DNA of 34,386 bases, taken from assembly GCA_937995835.1 (NCBI GenBank), contig CALKIV010000011.1, forward strand, positions 1 through 34,386, written 5' to 3'. Made by a program: the position numbers and the translations under genes. Origin of the DNA: an uncultured Dysgonomonas sp. (lineage in GTDB: Bacteria; Bacteroidota; Bacteroidia; Bacteroidales; Dysgonomonadaceae). The notes beneath the pieces were generated by a model that was given only the letters and a program-made list of their open reading frames with translations, did no database searches and had not been told where the DNA came from. This document shows positions 23,028 through 30,765 of the stretch, piece by piece (positions within the stretch are counted from its first letter, which is position 1; each line of letters starts with the position of its first letter).

Positions 23028-23822
23028 CTAAAACATTCTACCCACTCGTCTGGGATCTTTGAGGTCTATCCAAAAGATGTGCGTAGGTTCGCCCACATCG
23101 TGTTGCCCGTTCTTGTTTTCGTCCAAAACGGCATAGATGTAGAAATAGTCGTTGGCAGGATCGTAGTCTGATTTTAGCACCGAATAGCTGGCAGGAATCA
23201 ACAAACGAGGGTTTTGAGCATCTTTGTCGAAGTGATACATTCGGCGCAAGTCTCGCATATCCAGTCTGCCGTCCTTGTTGGTGTCTTCGTCGTAGACGGT
23301 GACCATAAAGAAGTCTCTGTTCAATGGCCTGTGATTCAGCGTATCTTGTTGATAAGATGGAAAATAGAGTGTCTTAATCAATACCGGATGGTCAAAGAAA
23401 GACTTTTGCTTTTCAGTCCTTAAATCGTAGTGCGAAACGTTCAACAGATTGTAGCCCGATAGTGCTTCGAAGCCCGGCAGATAGTGAAAGTTCCATTGAT
23501 TGCCGGCTCCGTATCCTTCTTCATCGTAACGAATATGGTAGCTGTCGGAACCCAAAAATCGAGTGCCGTCTTTCTTTGTGTTCACCTTGTAGATAGTGGT
23601 CAGGCGATATTCTGGCATGCCTGTCAACAAGATGCTACGGGGGCTAAGTTCTAGCACCACAGAATCGGGATGCAATGCTGCTGCGGAAGCGTTAAGGGTG
23701 TTTTCGCTCTCGTGGTTTGCTACTTGAAAACCTTTTTTGTCGAGCTTGTCTTTGCCACAACTGCTGATGCCACAAACTGTTAATAAGAGGCAAATGAATA
23801 TCTTTAATTTGTTAGTTTTCAT
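23028..23822 (-). CDS. Lipoprotein with two EF-hand-like calcium loops
   Basis: 264 aa from the chosen start. The lipobox is GISSC (cysteine 22), followed by GKDKLDKKG. Two 12-residue loops in the C-terminal half fit the EF-hand/dockerin pattern D-x-[DN]-x-[DN]-G-x-x-x-x-x-[DE]: DTNKDGRLDMRD and DENKNGQHDVGE. They suggest calcium binding in the envelope. The rest is unrecognised, with Tyr- and Asp-rich strands. The frame is open to 23888, but the ATG at 23820-23822 is preferred: it gives a normal Lys-rich signal peptide, whereas the longer form adds 22 polar residues and overlaps the upstream small gene. Confidence 0.8.
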   Translation of the reverse strand: MKTNKLKIFICLLLTVCGISSCGKDKLDKKGFQVANHESENTLNASAAALHPDSVVLELSPRSILLTGMPEYRLTTIYKVNTKKDGTRFLGSDSYHIRYDEEGYGAGNQWNFHYLPGFEALSGYNLLNVSHYDLRTEKQKSFFDHPVLIKTLYFPSYQQDTLNHRPLNRDFFMVTVYDEDTNKDGRLDMRDLRRMYHFDKDAQNPRLLIPASYSVLKSDYDPANDYFYIYAVLDENKNGQHDVGEPTHIFWIDLKDPRRVGRMF

Positions 23823-23884
23823 AGTTCTATTTGTTTGACTGTTGAGTTTATTACTGTTGATATCAAGCTTTTGGAGTATACGAT

Positions 23885-24046
23885 TCAAAATAGAAAAGCT
23901 AAAACAAAAAGTCCGATAAATGACAGAAGGTAATATAGGATAACTAGTGCAGCACCCACCAAAAGTGATTTGACCCAGACGTTTGCTCCTTTATCGGAAT
24001 AAATGACGCCTGCCAATGTGAGAAGGATGAGGATCAGTGCCTTCAC
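23885..24046 (-). CDS. 53-aa two-helix membrane peptide
   Basis: A short frame starting with GTG at 24046 (an in-frame TAA lies three codons upstream and no ATG is available) and ending at 23885. The product has two hydrophobic helices, KALILILLTLAGVIY and LLVGAALVILYYLLSFIGLF, joined by SDKGANVWVK. It lies 35 bases after the Yip1-family gene and 62 bases before the EF-hand lipoprotein on the same strand. Coding status is supported by the helix pattern and operon position. The family is not recognised. Confidence 0.55.
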   Translation of the reverse strand: MKALILILLTLAGVIYSDKGANVWVKSLLVGAALVILYYLLSFIGLFVLAFLF

Positions 24047-24081
24047 TGTATATTACAGTTTTACTTCTGTGTTAATCATTT

Positions 24082-24780
24082 TCATCTAAAATAATATAAC
24101 ATTAAAATGGGGATAATTAATAGAAGCACGATGCCAACGATCACAGCGATTGCTAGCAGAACATTGCCCAAGGCTTTCCATCTCGAAAAATTGTGAACCA
24201 CCGAAAGGCCATTGATTGTCATCACAAAGCTCCAAACACTGAGTCCAATCTGAATGATGCTAGTGGTGAGTAATAGCATTAGCATCAGCATGTTGGTGAG
24301 GTATTCGTCGGAAAAATGATATTCGTCAGATTTGAACATGCTTTCGCCGAATATCACGAGCTGAAAACTCAAAATGGCTAAAGAAAAGATGGAAGGGATT
24401 GTGGCATAGCCTATTACTCTTAGTACCGACTTGAAGCTGGCTTCGCCTCCCAGCCAACTCCCTGTCCATCGTAGGAGCGCAGCACTTATAAAGTAGCCCA
24501 ACCAGCCGAGAATAAGTCCTCCAAGAAGGCAGATGACGATGACATAGACAAAGGGCAGCTTATCTCCCATATCTTTGAGGATAGCTCTGTCGAAAGCTTG
24601 ATCGATGCTTCCAAGGATGATCAAAAGGATCAAATATTTTTCATATCCAGTCTCTTCTATTCGTCTGAAAACTTGCCGAGGTGAAGTCCAAATCTGTAAG
24701 AAAATTTCACCAAAGGTAATCGAAGGTTGAGGCTCTAGGGCCTCTTGTGTGTGTGTTGTTTTTAGAAAAACATCATCCAT
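24082..24780 (-). CDS. Yip1-family membrane protein
   Basis: A 232-aa protein with a soluble N-terminus (~40 residues, containing ITFGEIFLQIWTSPRQVFRR, the typical lead-in of bacterial Yip1 proteins) followed by five hydrophobic helices (about 48-62, 75-100, 120-148, 165-190, 205-230). The Yip1 fold is known from eukaryotic vesicle traffic, but bacterial members have no established role. It probably heads a small operon with the 53-aa peptide and the EF-hand lipoprotein. Confidence 0.85.
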   Translation of the reverse strand: MDDVFLKTTHTQEALEPQPSITFGEIFLQIWTSPRQVFRRIEETGYEKYLILLIILGSIDQAFDRAILKDMGDKLPFVYVIVICLLGGLILGWLGYFISAALLRWTGSWLGGEASFKSVLRVIGYATIPSIFSLAILSFQLVIFGESMFKSDEYHFSDEYLTNMLMLMLLLTTSIIQIGLSVWSFVMTINGLSVVHNFSRWKALGNVLLAIAVIVGIVLLLIIPILMLYYFR

Positions 24781-24807
24781 AGCTTATAAATGTGTTAGTT
24801 AGAATAA

Positions 24808-24815
24808 CAAAGCTA
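24808..24815 (-). promoter_or_regulatory. -7 box for the Yip1 gene
   Basis: TAGCTTTG on the minus strand, 28 bases before the start codon. A TTG lies 23 bases further upstream (24839-24841), slightly too far for the consensus. Confidence 0.5.
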
Positions 24816-24921
24816 CTTTTTTTTCTTGATAATGAAAGCAAAGAGATTTATTATTCTTTAACTTTCCGAATGAGAGAAATATTCAGAGAAGATACAGCCC
24901 TCTAAATATTATAGTAAATAA

Positions 24922-24962
24922 AAACGCATGGACATCCGTAAAAGCAGATGCGCCATGCGTTT
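24922..24962 (-). terminator. Terminator of the MFS transporter gene
   Basis: aaacgcatgg (24922-24931) and ccatgcgttt (24953-24962) form a perfect 10-bp stem around a 21-base loop. On the minus strand it lies 25 bases past the stop at 24988 and is followed by a T-rich stretch. Confidence 0.75.
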
Positions 24963-24987
24963 GAACATAATGATTACAATTCTTTTT

Positions 24988-26190
24988 TTATTTATCCTCA
25001 ATATAATGTGGGCGAGCTGCTTTCACCCCAAAGAAGATCATGATAACGATCATCCCCAAAAGAAAGTAGAACGAAGACATCCATGAGTTGTCCCAATCGT
25101 GCAGTGCCCCAAAAATGGGAGGTCCAAAGGCTGCAATCAGATAGCCGATAGACTGTGCTTTGCCTGATATTTTGATGGTGCCATCCATTGTTTTGCTCTT
25201 TAAGGAGAAAAACAGAATAGCCAAGCTAAAGGTCAAGCCACTTGCCATGCCTATCAACACGGCTGAAACGTAGATGTAGTCTGCCTTGAAGATAGACATC
25301 ATGCCCATACCTGCCAGCATCAATACGCCAGCAAGATAGATCAGAGGTTTCTGATCGGTCATCTTGGTGGCTATGATAGGGCTGATGAACATCAGAGGCA
25401 ACATGGCCAACTGAATGACCGACAGCACGATGCCAGTTTCGGCTTCAGGCATGCCATAATCTATCAGTAGGGTGGGGAGGAGTGCCACCAAGCAATAGTA
25501 AACCAGCGACTGAATACCCATAAAGAAGCTGATGTGCCAAGCCTGTTTCGATCGGAAAACATTGAAACGCTTGTCATGCGTACCCCCTGTGGGGATGTCT
25601 TGTTTGGTGAGGTCTTCCTTTCGGATGATGCTTTCTAAACTGATGGCCACCAGAGCAATGATAGCCCAAAGTGTCCAGATACCTAGCGAACCTCTCCAGC
25701 CCATGCCTGTCCATTGCCCAATGTTGATGCTGAGTCCGGCAGCTACGGCGGCAGCCAAATTCATGGCCACGGCAAAAATGCCCGTCATGACACCCACCTT
25801 CTTTGGAAATATCTTTTTGATATAGGCAGGAGTAATCACATTGCCAATACAGATGCCCAGACCAATGAGCAGAGAGCCAAAGAAAAGCATGCTGATATTG
25901 CCATAGACCCGAAGATAGAGCCCCGCTATTAAGAATATAAGCGAAAAGATGAGACTTTTATTGATGCTTGTTTTGATGGCCATTCGGCTGATCCAAATGG
26001 AGCAAGTGGCAAATACCACAAGGGGAATAGAGGTCAGCAGACTGCCTTGCAAGGTGCTGAGACCAAAAACGTTGAGCATCTCGCTCAGTACGGAGCTGAC
26101 GGCTGTCATGGGAGAACGTAGACCTCCTGCAACGAAAACGACGACGATGATACTAAGGATCGTCAATCCTGTTTTATTATTTTTACTCAT
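24988..26190 (-). CDS. CynX/NimT-type MFS transporter
   Basis: A 400-aa protein with about 12 membrane helices and the early family motif GGLRSPMTAVSSVLSEM (residues ~22-38), then GLGICIGNVITPAYIKKIFP, the hallmark of the CynX/NimT subfamily of the major facilitator superfamily. Known members handle cyanate or 2-nitroimidazole, but the substrate here cannot be read from sequence. It is divergent from an AraC regulator across 105 bases, the usual arrangement for a regulated efflux gene, and ends at its own terminator. Confidence 0.9.
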   Translation of the reverse strand: MSKNNKTGLTILSIIVVVFVAGGLRSPMTAVSSVLSEMLNVFGLSTLQGSLLTSIPLVVFATCSIWISRMAIKTSINKSLIFSLIFLIAGLYLRVYGNISMLFFGSLLIGLGICIGNVITPAYIKKIFPKKVGVMTGIFAVAMNLAAAVAAGLSINIGQWTGMGWRGSLGIWTLWAIIALVAISLESIIRKEDLTKQDIPTGGTHDKRFNVFRSKQAWHISFFMGIQSLVYYCLVALLPTLLIDYGMPEAETGIVLSVIQLAMLPLMFISPIIATKMTDQKPLIYLAGVLMLAGMGMMSIFKADYIYVSAVLIGMASGLTFSLAILFFSLKSKTMDGTIKISGKAQSIGYLIAAFGPPIFGALHDWDNSWMSSFYFLLGMIVIMIFFGVKAARPHYIEDK

Positions 26191-26234
26191 TACTTATTAA
26201 ACTTGTTGTAAATCTTTAATTAAATGCCAATTTG

Positions 26235-26242
26235 CAAAGATA
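26235..26242 (-). promoter_or_regulatory. -7 box for the MFS transporter
   Basis: TATCTTTG on the minus strand, 45 bases before the transporter start. It lies inside the extended reading frame of the AraC gene, which argues for the shorter AraC start. Confidence 0.5.
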
Positions 26243-26295
26243 AGTGTGTCGCTTTTATTATTTTTGCCAAAAACTATATATTAAACGACAATGTG

Positions 26296-27096
26296 ATGCC
26301 ACAGCTTACTGATCCTGCTGCTCCCAAAACGGCCGACCATATCTCCACCGATGCCTACGTGTGGTATGAGGATAGTTGGCAACACGAAAAACGTCCCCAT
26401 ACACACCGACACTATCAGTTGACGTATGTGGAGGAGGGATATCAGTATTTTCATATCGATCAAAAAATCTATTTTGTTCCTCAAAATCATATCATCCTCA
26501 TTCCGTCCAACACCTTGCATCGCACCACTTCCGATTCGTTGTCGGTGATTCTCAAGGTAGTGTTGTTTATTTCTTTGCCCGATGGGGAGTTTTACAAAAA
26601 TGTACAGGTGTTTTCGGCACCTACTGTATTGCGCGAGATGCTGATGTATGCCGATAAGTGGAACAAGGTGATGTGTGCTGATGAGGAGCAATCGGTGTTT
26701 TTACGAGCTATTTTGATTGGATTGCCACACTTCTATCAAGAAAACGAATCGCTGGAAATTCCTGTTCCCCGCGATCAGCGATTGGGGGCTGTTTGCCAGC
26801 ATATCAATCAGAATTATCAATACAATCTCAACACCGATCAGCTTGCTTCCATGGCACGGATGTCGGCGCGCAGTCTTCAGCGTATCTTTAAGCAAGAAAC
26901 AGGCATTACGCTAAAAAAATATTTGCAACTGACACGCATCCTCAAAAGTATAGAGTTGCTCGATACCGACCAATATACCCTCACTGAGGTGGCATTTAGG
27001 GTAGGATACAAAAGTCTTTCGGCTTTCACAACCTCCTATCAGGCGATTATGAAATGTAGTCCGACACGAAAAAAGAGGAGACATCAGAAATCTTAG
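26296..27096 (+). CDS. AraC-family transcriptional regulator
   Basis: 266 aa from the chosen start. The N-terminal half is a cupin-type sensor domain (KRPHTHRHYQLTYVEEGYQY, FVPQNHIILIPSNTLHR). The C-terminal ~100 residues are the double helix-turn-helix, with LNTDQLASMARMSARSLQRI and LTEVAFRVGYKSLSAFTTSY. The frame extends to an ATG at 26224, but those 24 extra residues are atypical and cover the promoter of the divergent transporter; the ATG at 26296 (MPQLTDP) is preferred. It probably controls the adjacent transporter and perhaps the SDR gene downstream in response to a small molecule. Confidence 0.9.
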   Translation: MPQLTDPAAPKTADHISTDAYVWYEDSWQHEKRPHTHRHYQLTYVEEGYQYFHIDQKIYFVPQNHIILIPSNTLHRTTSDSLSVILKVVLFISLPDGEFYKNVQVFSAPTVLREMLMYADKWNKVMCADEEQSVFLRAILIGLPHFYQENESLEIPVPRDQRLGAVCQHINQNYQYNLNTDQLASMARMSARSLQRIFKQETGITLKKYLQLTRILKSIELLDTDQYTLTEVAFRVGYKSLSAFTTSYQAIMKCSPTRKKRRHQKS

Positions 27097-27196
27097 ACTT
27101 GTCAGTCAAGGGAAATAATAGTTCAAGATCTGATGAGGATGAGATTTTTCAATCAAAAAAGCATTATCTTCACTCCAAGATTGTAAGTACGAAAAA

Positions 27197-27955
27197 ATGG
27201 AACAAATGATGAAAAATAAAATTGTTTTTGTTACCGGTGGAGCCAGTGGAATTGGACGTGCCATTGTCAGCCAATTTTGCCATCAGGGAGCAGACGTTAC
27301 TTTTTGCGATGTGGATGCAGAGGCTGGTTGTCAATTGGTTGAGCATATGGGTGATCGGTTGTGCAGCTTTGTGCATGTCGATGTTGCCGATGCTCAAGCC
27401 TTAGAGCAAGCCGTGCAACAAGTCATCGATCGGAAAGGAAATATAGATATTCTGATCAACAATGTAGGTGTCAGCCGTTTTGTTCCTCTGTTAGATCTTT
27501 CAATCAGCGATTTTGATGCTGTGCTTCACATCAATCTGCGTTCGACATTTGTCACTTCACGTACTTTAGCAAAACACCGAGAGGCTCATCCTGAGTATAA
27601 TAGCTATGGGCGCATCATCAACATGGCATCCACCCGCTACTTGATGAGCGAGCCTCATTCCGAAGTCTATGCGGCCTCTAAGGGAGGCATTGTGTCGCTC
27701 ACTCATGCACTTGCTATGTCGCTGAGTGCGTATCATATAACGGTAAACAGCATCAGTCCGGGATGGGTAGAAGTAGGCGATTATGCCACCCTCCGATCTT
27801 CAGACCATCAGCAACATCCCTCAGGCAGGGTTGGACGTCCTGAGGATATTGCTCGTATGTGTCTCTATCTTTGTCAAGAAGAGAATGATTTTATCAATGC
27901 TCAGAATATTGTGATTGATGGTGGAATGACTAAAAAAATGATTTACGAAGAATGA
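27197..27955 (+). CDS. SDR-family NAD(P)-dependent oxidoreductase
   Basis: A 252-aa classical short-chain dehydrogenase/reductase. The nucleotide-binding TGGASGIG is at residues 13-20, NNVG (in place of NNAG) at 88-91, catalytic Asn113, Ser145, Tyr158 and Lys162 (YAASK), and the closing DGGMTK motif. An acidic residue near position 38-40 (CDVD) suggests NAD rather than NADP. It interconverts an alcohol and a ketone; the substrate is unknown. It follows the AraC gene by 100 bases in the same direction and may be part of the same response with the divergent transporter. Confidence 0.92.
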   Translation: MEQMMKNKIVFVTGGASGIGRAIVSQFCHQGADVTFCDVDAEAGCQLVEHMGDRLCSFVHVDVADAQALEQAVQQVIDRKGNIDILINNVGVSRFVPLLDLSISDFDAVLHINLRSTFVTSRTLAKHREAHPEYNSYGRIINMASTRYLMSEPHSEVYAASKGGIVSLTHALAMSLSAYHITVNSISPGWVEVGDYATLRSSDHQQHPSGRVGRPEDIARMCLYLCQEENDFINAQNIVIDGGMTKKMIYEE

Positions 27956-27970
27956 TTTGCTCCAAGTAGC

Positions 27971-28513
27971 TTATTTCTTTTTCATTTCGGTGGTCATGCG
28001 TATATTGTTTATTTTCACGCCCATCATTTCCATTTCTTCCAGTGATTTTTTGAATTCAGGGTCATTCTTGCTAGAGGTTTCTATAATATCGTCAAGCAGT
28101 TTTCCATTAGCCTCAACGGTAAAGAGCATGCGAGTGCCCGAAATATCTATTGTCCATTTTTCGGCATACCCATTCTCTGGTTGCAAAAACAACTTGCGTC
28201 CTTCTAGCTTATATTTTCCTTTCTCAGTCCTCTGAAAGTCGCCATAAGCCTCTTCCATTAGATAGTCATACTGATCGTTGAAGGAATAGGAACCAACGAC
28301 ATCGGCCGGCATCATCGTAGAAAAATCTGCACCTTTGAGCCCCTCTTTTATCAGTTTGTTGAGCTCCCGATTGTTGGTTTCAAATACCATATCAGTCACT
28401 TTGCTGAAATTCCATTGTCCAATAATGTCTTTCGAATAATCGGGATCGTCGTCGTCTGAACAAGCAATAAAAAACAGAGGAAAGACCAATAGTAGTAGAA
28501 AAAGTTTTTTCAT
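27971..28513 (-). CDS. Lipocalin-like surface lipoprotein (paralogue A)
   Basis: A 180-aa protein with cysteine 18 followed by SDDDDPD, an almost ideal acidic surface-export signal. The mature part opens with IIGQWNFSKVTD, the usual first strand of lipocalin-like lipoproteins of Bacteroidota, and continues with short strands (VVGSYSFND, KGKYKLEGRKLFL, KWTIDISGTRMLFTVE). Its signal peptide (MKKLFLLLLVFPL) is shared with the gene at 29947, and 24 consecutive bases of the leader coding sequence are identical. It converges on the SDR gene with only 15 bases between. The ligand is unknown. Confidence 0.85.
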   Translation of the reverse strand: MKKLFLLLLVFPLFFIACSDDDDPDYSKDIIGQWNFSKVTDMVFETNNRELNKLIKEGLKGADFSTMMPADVVGSYSFNDQYDYLMEEAYGDFQRTEKGKYKLEGRKLFLQPENGYAEKWTIDISGTRMLFTVEANGKLLDDIIETSSKNDPEFKKSLEEMEMMGVKINNIRMTTEMKKK

Positions 28514-28797
28514 AGTTTTTTAGTTTAATGTTTTTTCGTGTTAGTTTAACCATCACAATTTAATTCTAAAAAACGAAATCACCTCGCTTGGCTCTTCTTT
28601 TTTTTGTAATGTCATCAATGTACTAAAAAGAGAAGAGGTAAAATGTCTGATTGATAAATAAATAAGTCGAAAAGACTTAACCAGCAAGCTCTCAGAAAAC
28701 AAAAAAGCTGAAAAGAAAGACCTGCGCCTCGCAATTATTATCTACCTTTAAGCCTTTCTAAAGCAATAGAAAATATTAATCATTAGGAACTAGAACT

Positions 28798-29715
28798 TTG
28801 CGCAACAGACTATACAATATATCACTCGTGGGCAGTCTTTCTTTTTGTTTTTGGTTTGGAGTCATTCTTCCAAGCTATGGGCAAATAGATGTGCGCTTTG
28901 AGCAATTGGGAAAAGCCACCTACAAAGAAGATGGCAAACGCACCGATGGCTCTGCAAGCCCTACTGTGACCAACGTGGAGGCCTTTGTGCCTTTGTCGCA
29001 TACGCTCAATGAGGATAAAAAGCTGCAAAGTGCCTGGATTGGACTTTTCAGGTCTAAGTTTTTGGCCTTGCATACCAGAGATATAGAATTTGAAACAAGC
29101 CCTTCCGAAGTGTTCAACCTCGATATGGGAATTGTACGCATGAAACGCATAAAATCTAACCAGATGGTGTTTTATGGTTTGGTGCTCAGTATGTATAGTT
29201 CGCATGCCAATCTTTTTGAATTTCGTGCCCGAAACATCTTCTACAGTCTGGTAGGGGCACATATTTGGGAAATAAATCCTCAGCTACAATTGGGTGTTGG
29301 TGGAGTCGTCACTATGCTTTTTGGCTATCCTTTGCCTATCCCCTTTCCGTACGTGAAATGGAAATGGGGCGATCGCTATATGTTTGACGTGCAGTTTATC
29401 AGTAGCCCCAAGGTGAGAATCAGCATGATGCCTTCCAAAAAAATAGTGTTAGGACTGGAATATAATATCCGAGGTGCAACGGCTCTGGAAACGGTGGAAG
29501 GTTCAAAAAAGATGCTCAATCACACCTACAAATTGGCAACGGTGGTGGGTACTTACAAATACAAGAAATTTGATATCTACTCGCATGTAGGAGTCAATTT
29601 TGGGCGAAAAATGAAGTTCAGAGATCGTAAACTCAAGAGCTATTTTACGAACAATGACACCAATTTCGATCCTTCGTTTTATATGTCAGTGGGTGTGAAA
29701 TACAACTTATATTAG
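28798..29715 (+). CDS. Outer-membrane beta-barrel protein, DUF6268-like
   Basis: A 305-aa protein with a signal peptide (cut near PSYGQ, residue ~29). It has a beta-rich body with strands such as KRIKSNQMVFYGLVLSMYSS, QLQLGVGGVVTMLFGYPL and FDIYSHVGVNFGR, and the closing strand SFYMSVGVKYNLY. The plan matches DUF6268-like outer-membrane proteins and the gene at 6282-7265. The start must be the TTG at 28798: the frame closes upstream at a TAA (28777) and no ATG occurs before residue 100. It lies between two paralogous lipocalin-like lipoproteins, possibly a functional surface cluster. Confidence 0.75.
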   Translation: MRNRLYNISLVGSLSFCFWFGVILPSYGQIDVRFEQLGKATYKEDGKRTDGSASPTVTNVEAFVPLSHTLNEDKKLQSAWIGLFRSKFLALHTRDIEFETSPSEVFNLDMGIVRMKRIKSNQMVFYGLVLSMYSSHANLFEFRARNIFYSLVGAHIWEINPQLQLGVGGVVTMLFGYPLPIPFPYVKWKWGDRYMFDVQFISSPKVRISMMPSKKIVLGLEYNIRGATALETVEGSKKMLNHTYKLATVVGTYKYKKFDIYSHVGVNFGRKMKFRDRKLKSYFTNNDTNFDPSFYMSVGVKYNLY

Positions 29716-29849
29716 AATTAAGAATATAACTCTTCATGCTTCATGGTGAGAATCTTGGACAGTTATTGTCTTATCCCGAACTCACTTCCCTCAATAGATT
29801 TGAAACTCTTATTTGTAGAGTAAAATGATCAAAAAAAATCTATTTAGAA

Positions 29850-29881
29850 TTGGCAGATTCATCATTTTTGCTCTACCTTTG
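29850..29881 (+). promoter_or_regulatory. Bacteroidota promoter for lipoprotein paralogue B
   Basis: TTG (29850-29852), a 21-base spacer and TACCTTTG (29874-29881): a full match to the -33/-7 consensus. It predicts a leader of about 60 bases before the start at 29947. Confidence 0.8.
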
Positions 29882-29946
29882 ATTTTAAATTTAATTTAAG
29901 CATAATTAAGATTATGCCGATTATCCAACACAAAAATTAACAAAAA

Positions 29947-30492
29947 ATGAAAAAGTTATTTCTACTACTATTGGTCTTTCCTTTGCTTTTTGTTGCCTGT
30001 TCGTCTGACGATGATGATGACGAGTTGATTGACAATGAGCTTGTGGGTACTTGGAATTTTGACCCAGCAATGGCAAAAGCCGAAATCGTTAACGACTTAG
30101 AGGGCAATAGACTGGCAGCTCGCATCGAAGACGAAATAGTAGAGGATTTTGGAATCTCTAGTATGACTCTCGAAGGCAGTGGCAATGCAAGTGTAGTGTT
30201 GTCTGATGGATCAAGACGGGGTGCAGAATGGGCTGCTGCTAAAGGTAAGTTTGCAATCAATTTTTCTAAAGCAATGTCTAAGGCTGAGGATGATGCAGAG
30301 GAGGTTTACGTTATCTTTACTTATGCTGTAAACGGGAAAAATTTAGTCCTAAAAAATGACCAAACAACAGAGATGCGCAATGCCTTGAAAAAAGGAGAGT
30401 TTGACTCTATTTTAGATGCAAGTAAGAACGAAAGTTTTGAGAAAACGAGCATCACTAAAGTTGAGGTTATCTTGGAAGCCAAAAAGAAATAA
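29947..30492 (+). CDS. Lipocalin-like surface lipoprotein (paralogue B)
   Basis: A 181-aa protein with cysteine 18 followed by SSDDDDDE, a strong acidic surface-export signal. The mature part opens with LVGTWNFDPAMAKA, parallel to IIGQWNFSKV of the gene at 27971. Later strands (GNASVVLSDGS, EVYVIFTYAVNGKNLVLKND) fit a lipocalin-like barrel. Both paralogues end in a Lys-rich tail (AKKK, EMKKK). It is transcribed alone from a consensus promoter and ends at a terminator 36 bases downstream. Confidence 0.87.
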   Translation: MKKLFLLLLVFPLLFVACSSDDDDDELIDNELVGTWNFDPAMAKAEIVNDLEGNRLAARIEDEIVEDFGISSMTLEGSGNASVVLSDGSRRGAEWAAAKGKFAINFSKAMSKAEDDAEEVYVIFTYAVNGKNLVLKNDQTTEMRNALKKGEFDSILDASKNESFEKTSITKVEVILEAKKK

Positions 30493-30527
30493 GTTCGTTA
30501 GAACTTAAATTCACAATACATATATAT

Positions 30528-30561
30528 AAAGCTTGCCACAATTTAGTGGTGAGCTTTTTTT
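30528..30561 (+). terminator. Terminator of lipoprotein paralogue B
   Basis: aagcttgccac pairs with gtggtgagctt (two G-T pairs) across a 6-7-base loop, followed by seven T. Confidence 0.8.
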
Positions 30562-30765
30562 GTGTTTGTAGGGTAAAGTGTTGAAGCACAGTTTTTAGTA
30601 AAGACGAGTGTTGTTCATCTAATATTTCAGAATTCAGAAAAGGTGTAAATTATGAAAACAAGGACACTAATCATGAATAGAATCTGATTCTATAACAATA
30701 GCTATCAGTCTAAAATGTCTAATTTTGTTTGAGTTACAAAACATAATTACACTGAGAGTCTTTTT

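Noticed and set aside
23823..23888. Longer N-terminus of the EF-hand lipoprotein
   Set aside because: It puts 22 polar residues before a normal signal peptide and overlaps the end of the 53-aa gene.
26224..26295. Longer start of the AraC regulator
   Set aside because: It covers the -7 box of the divergent transporter; the extra residues do not fit the family's N-terminus.
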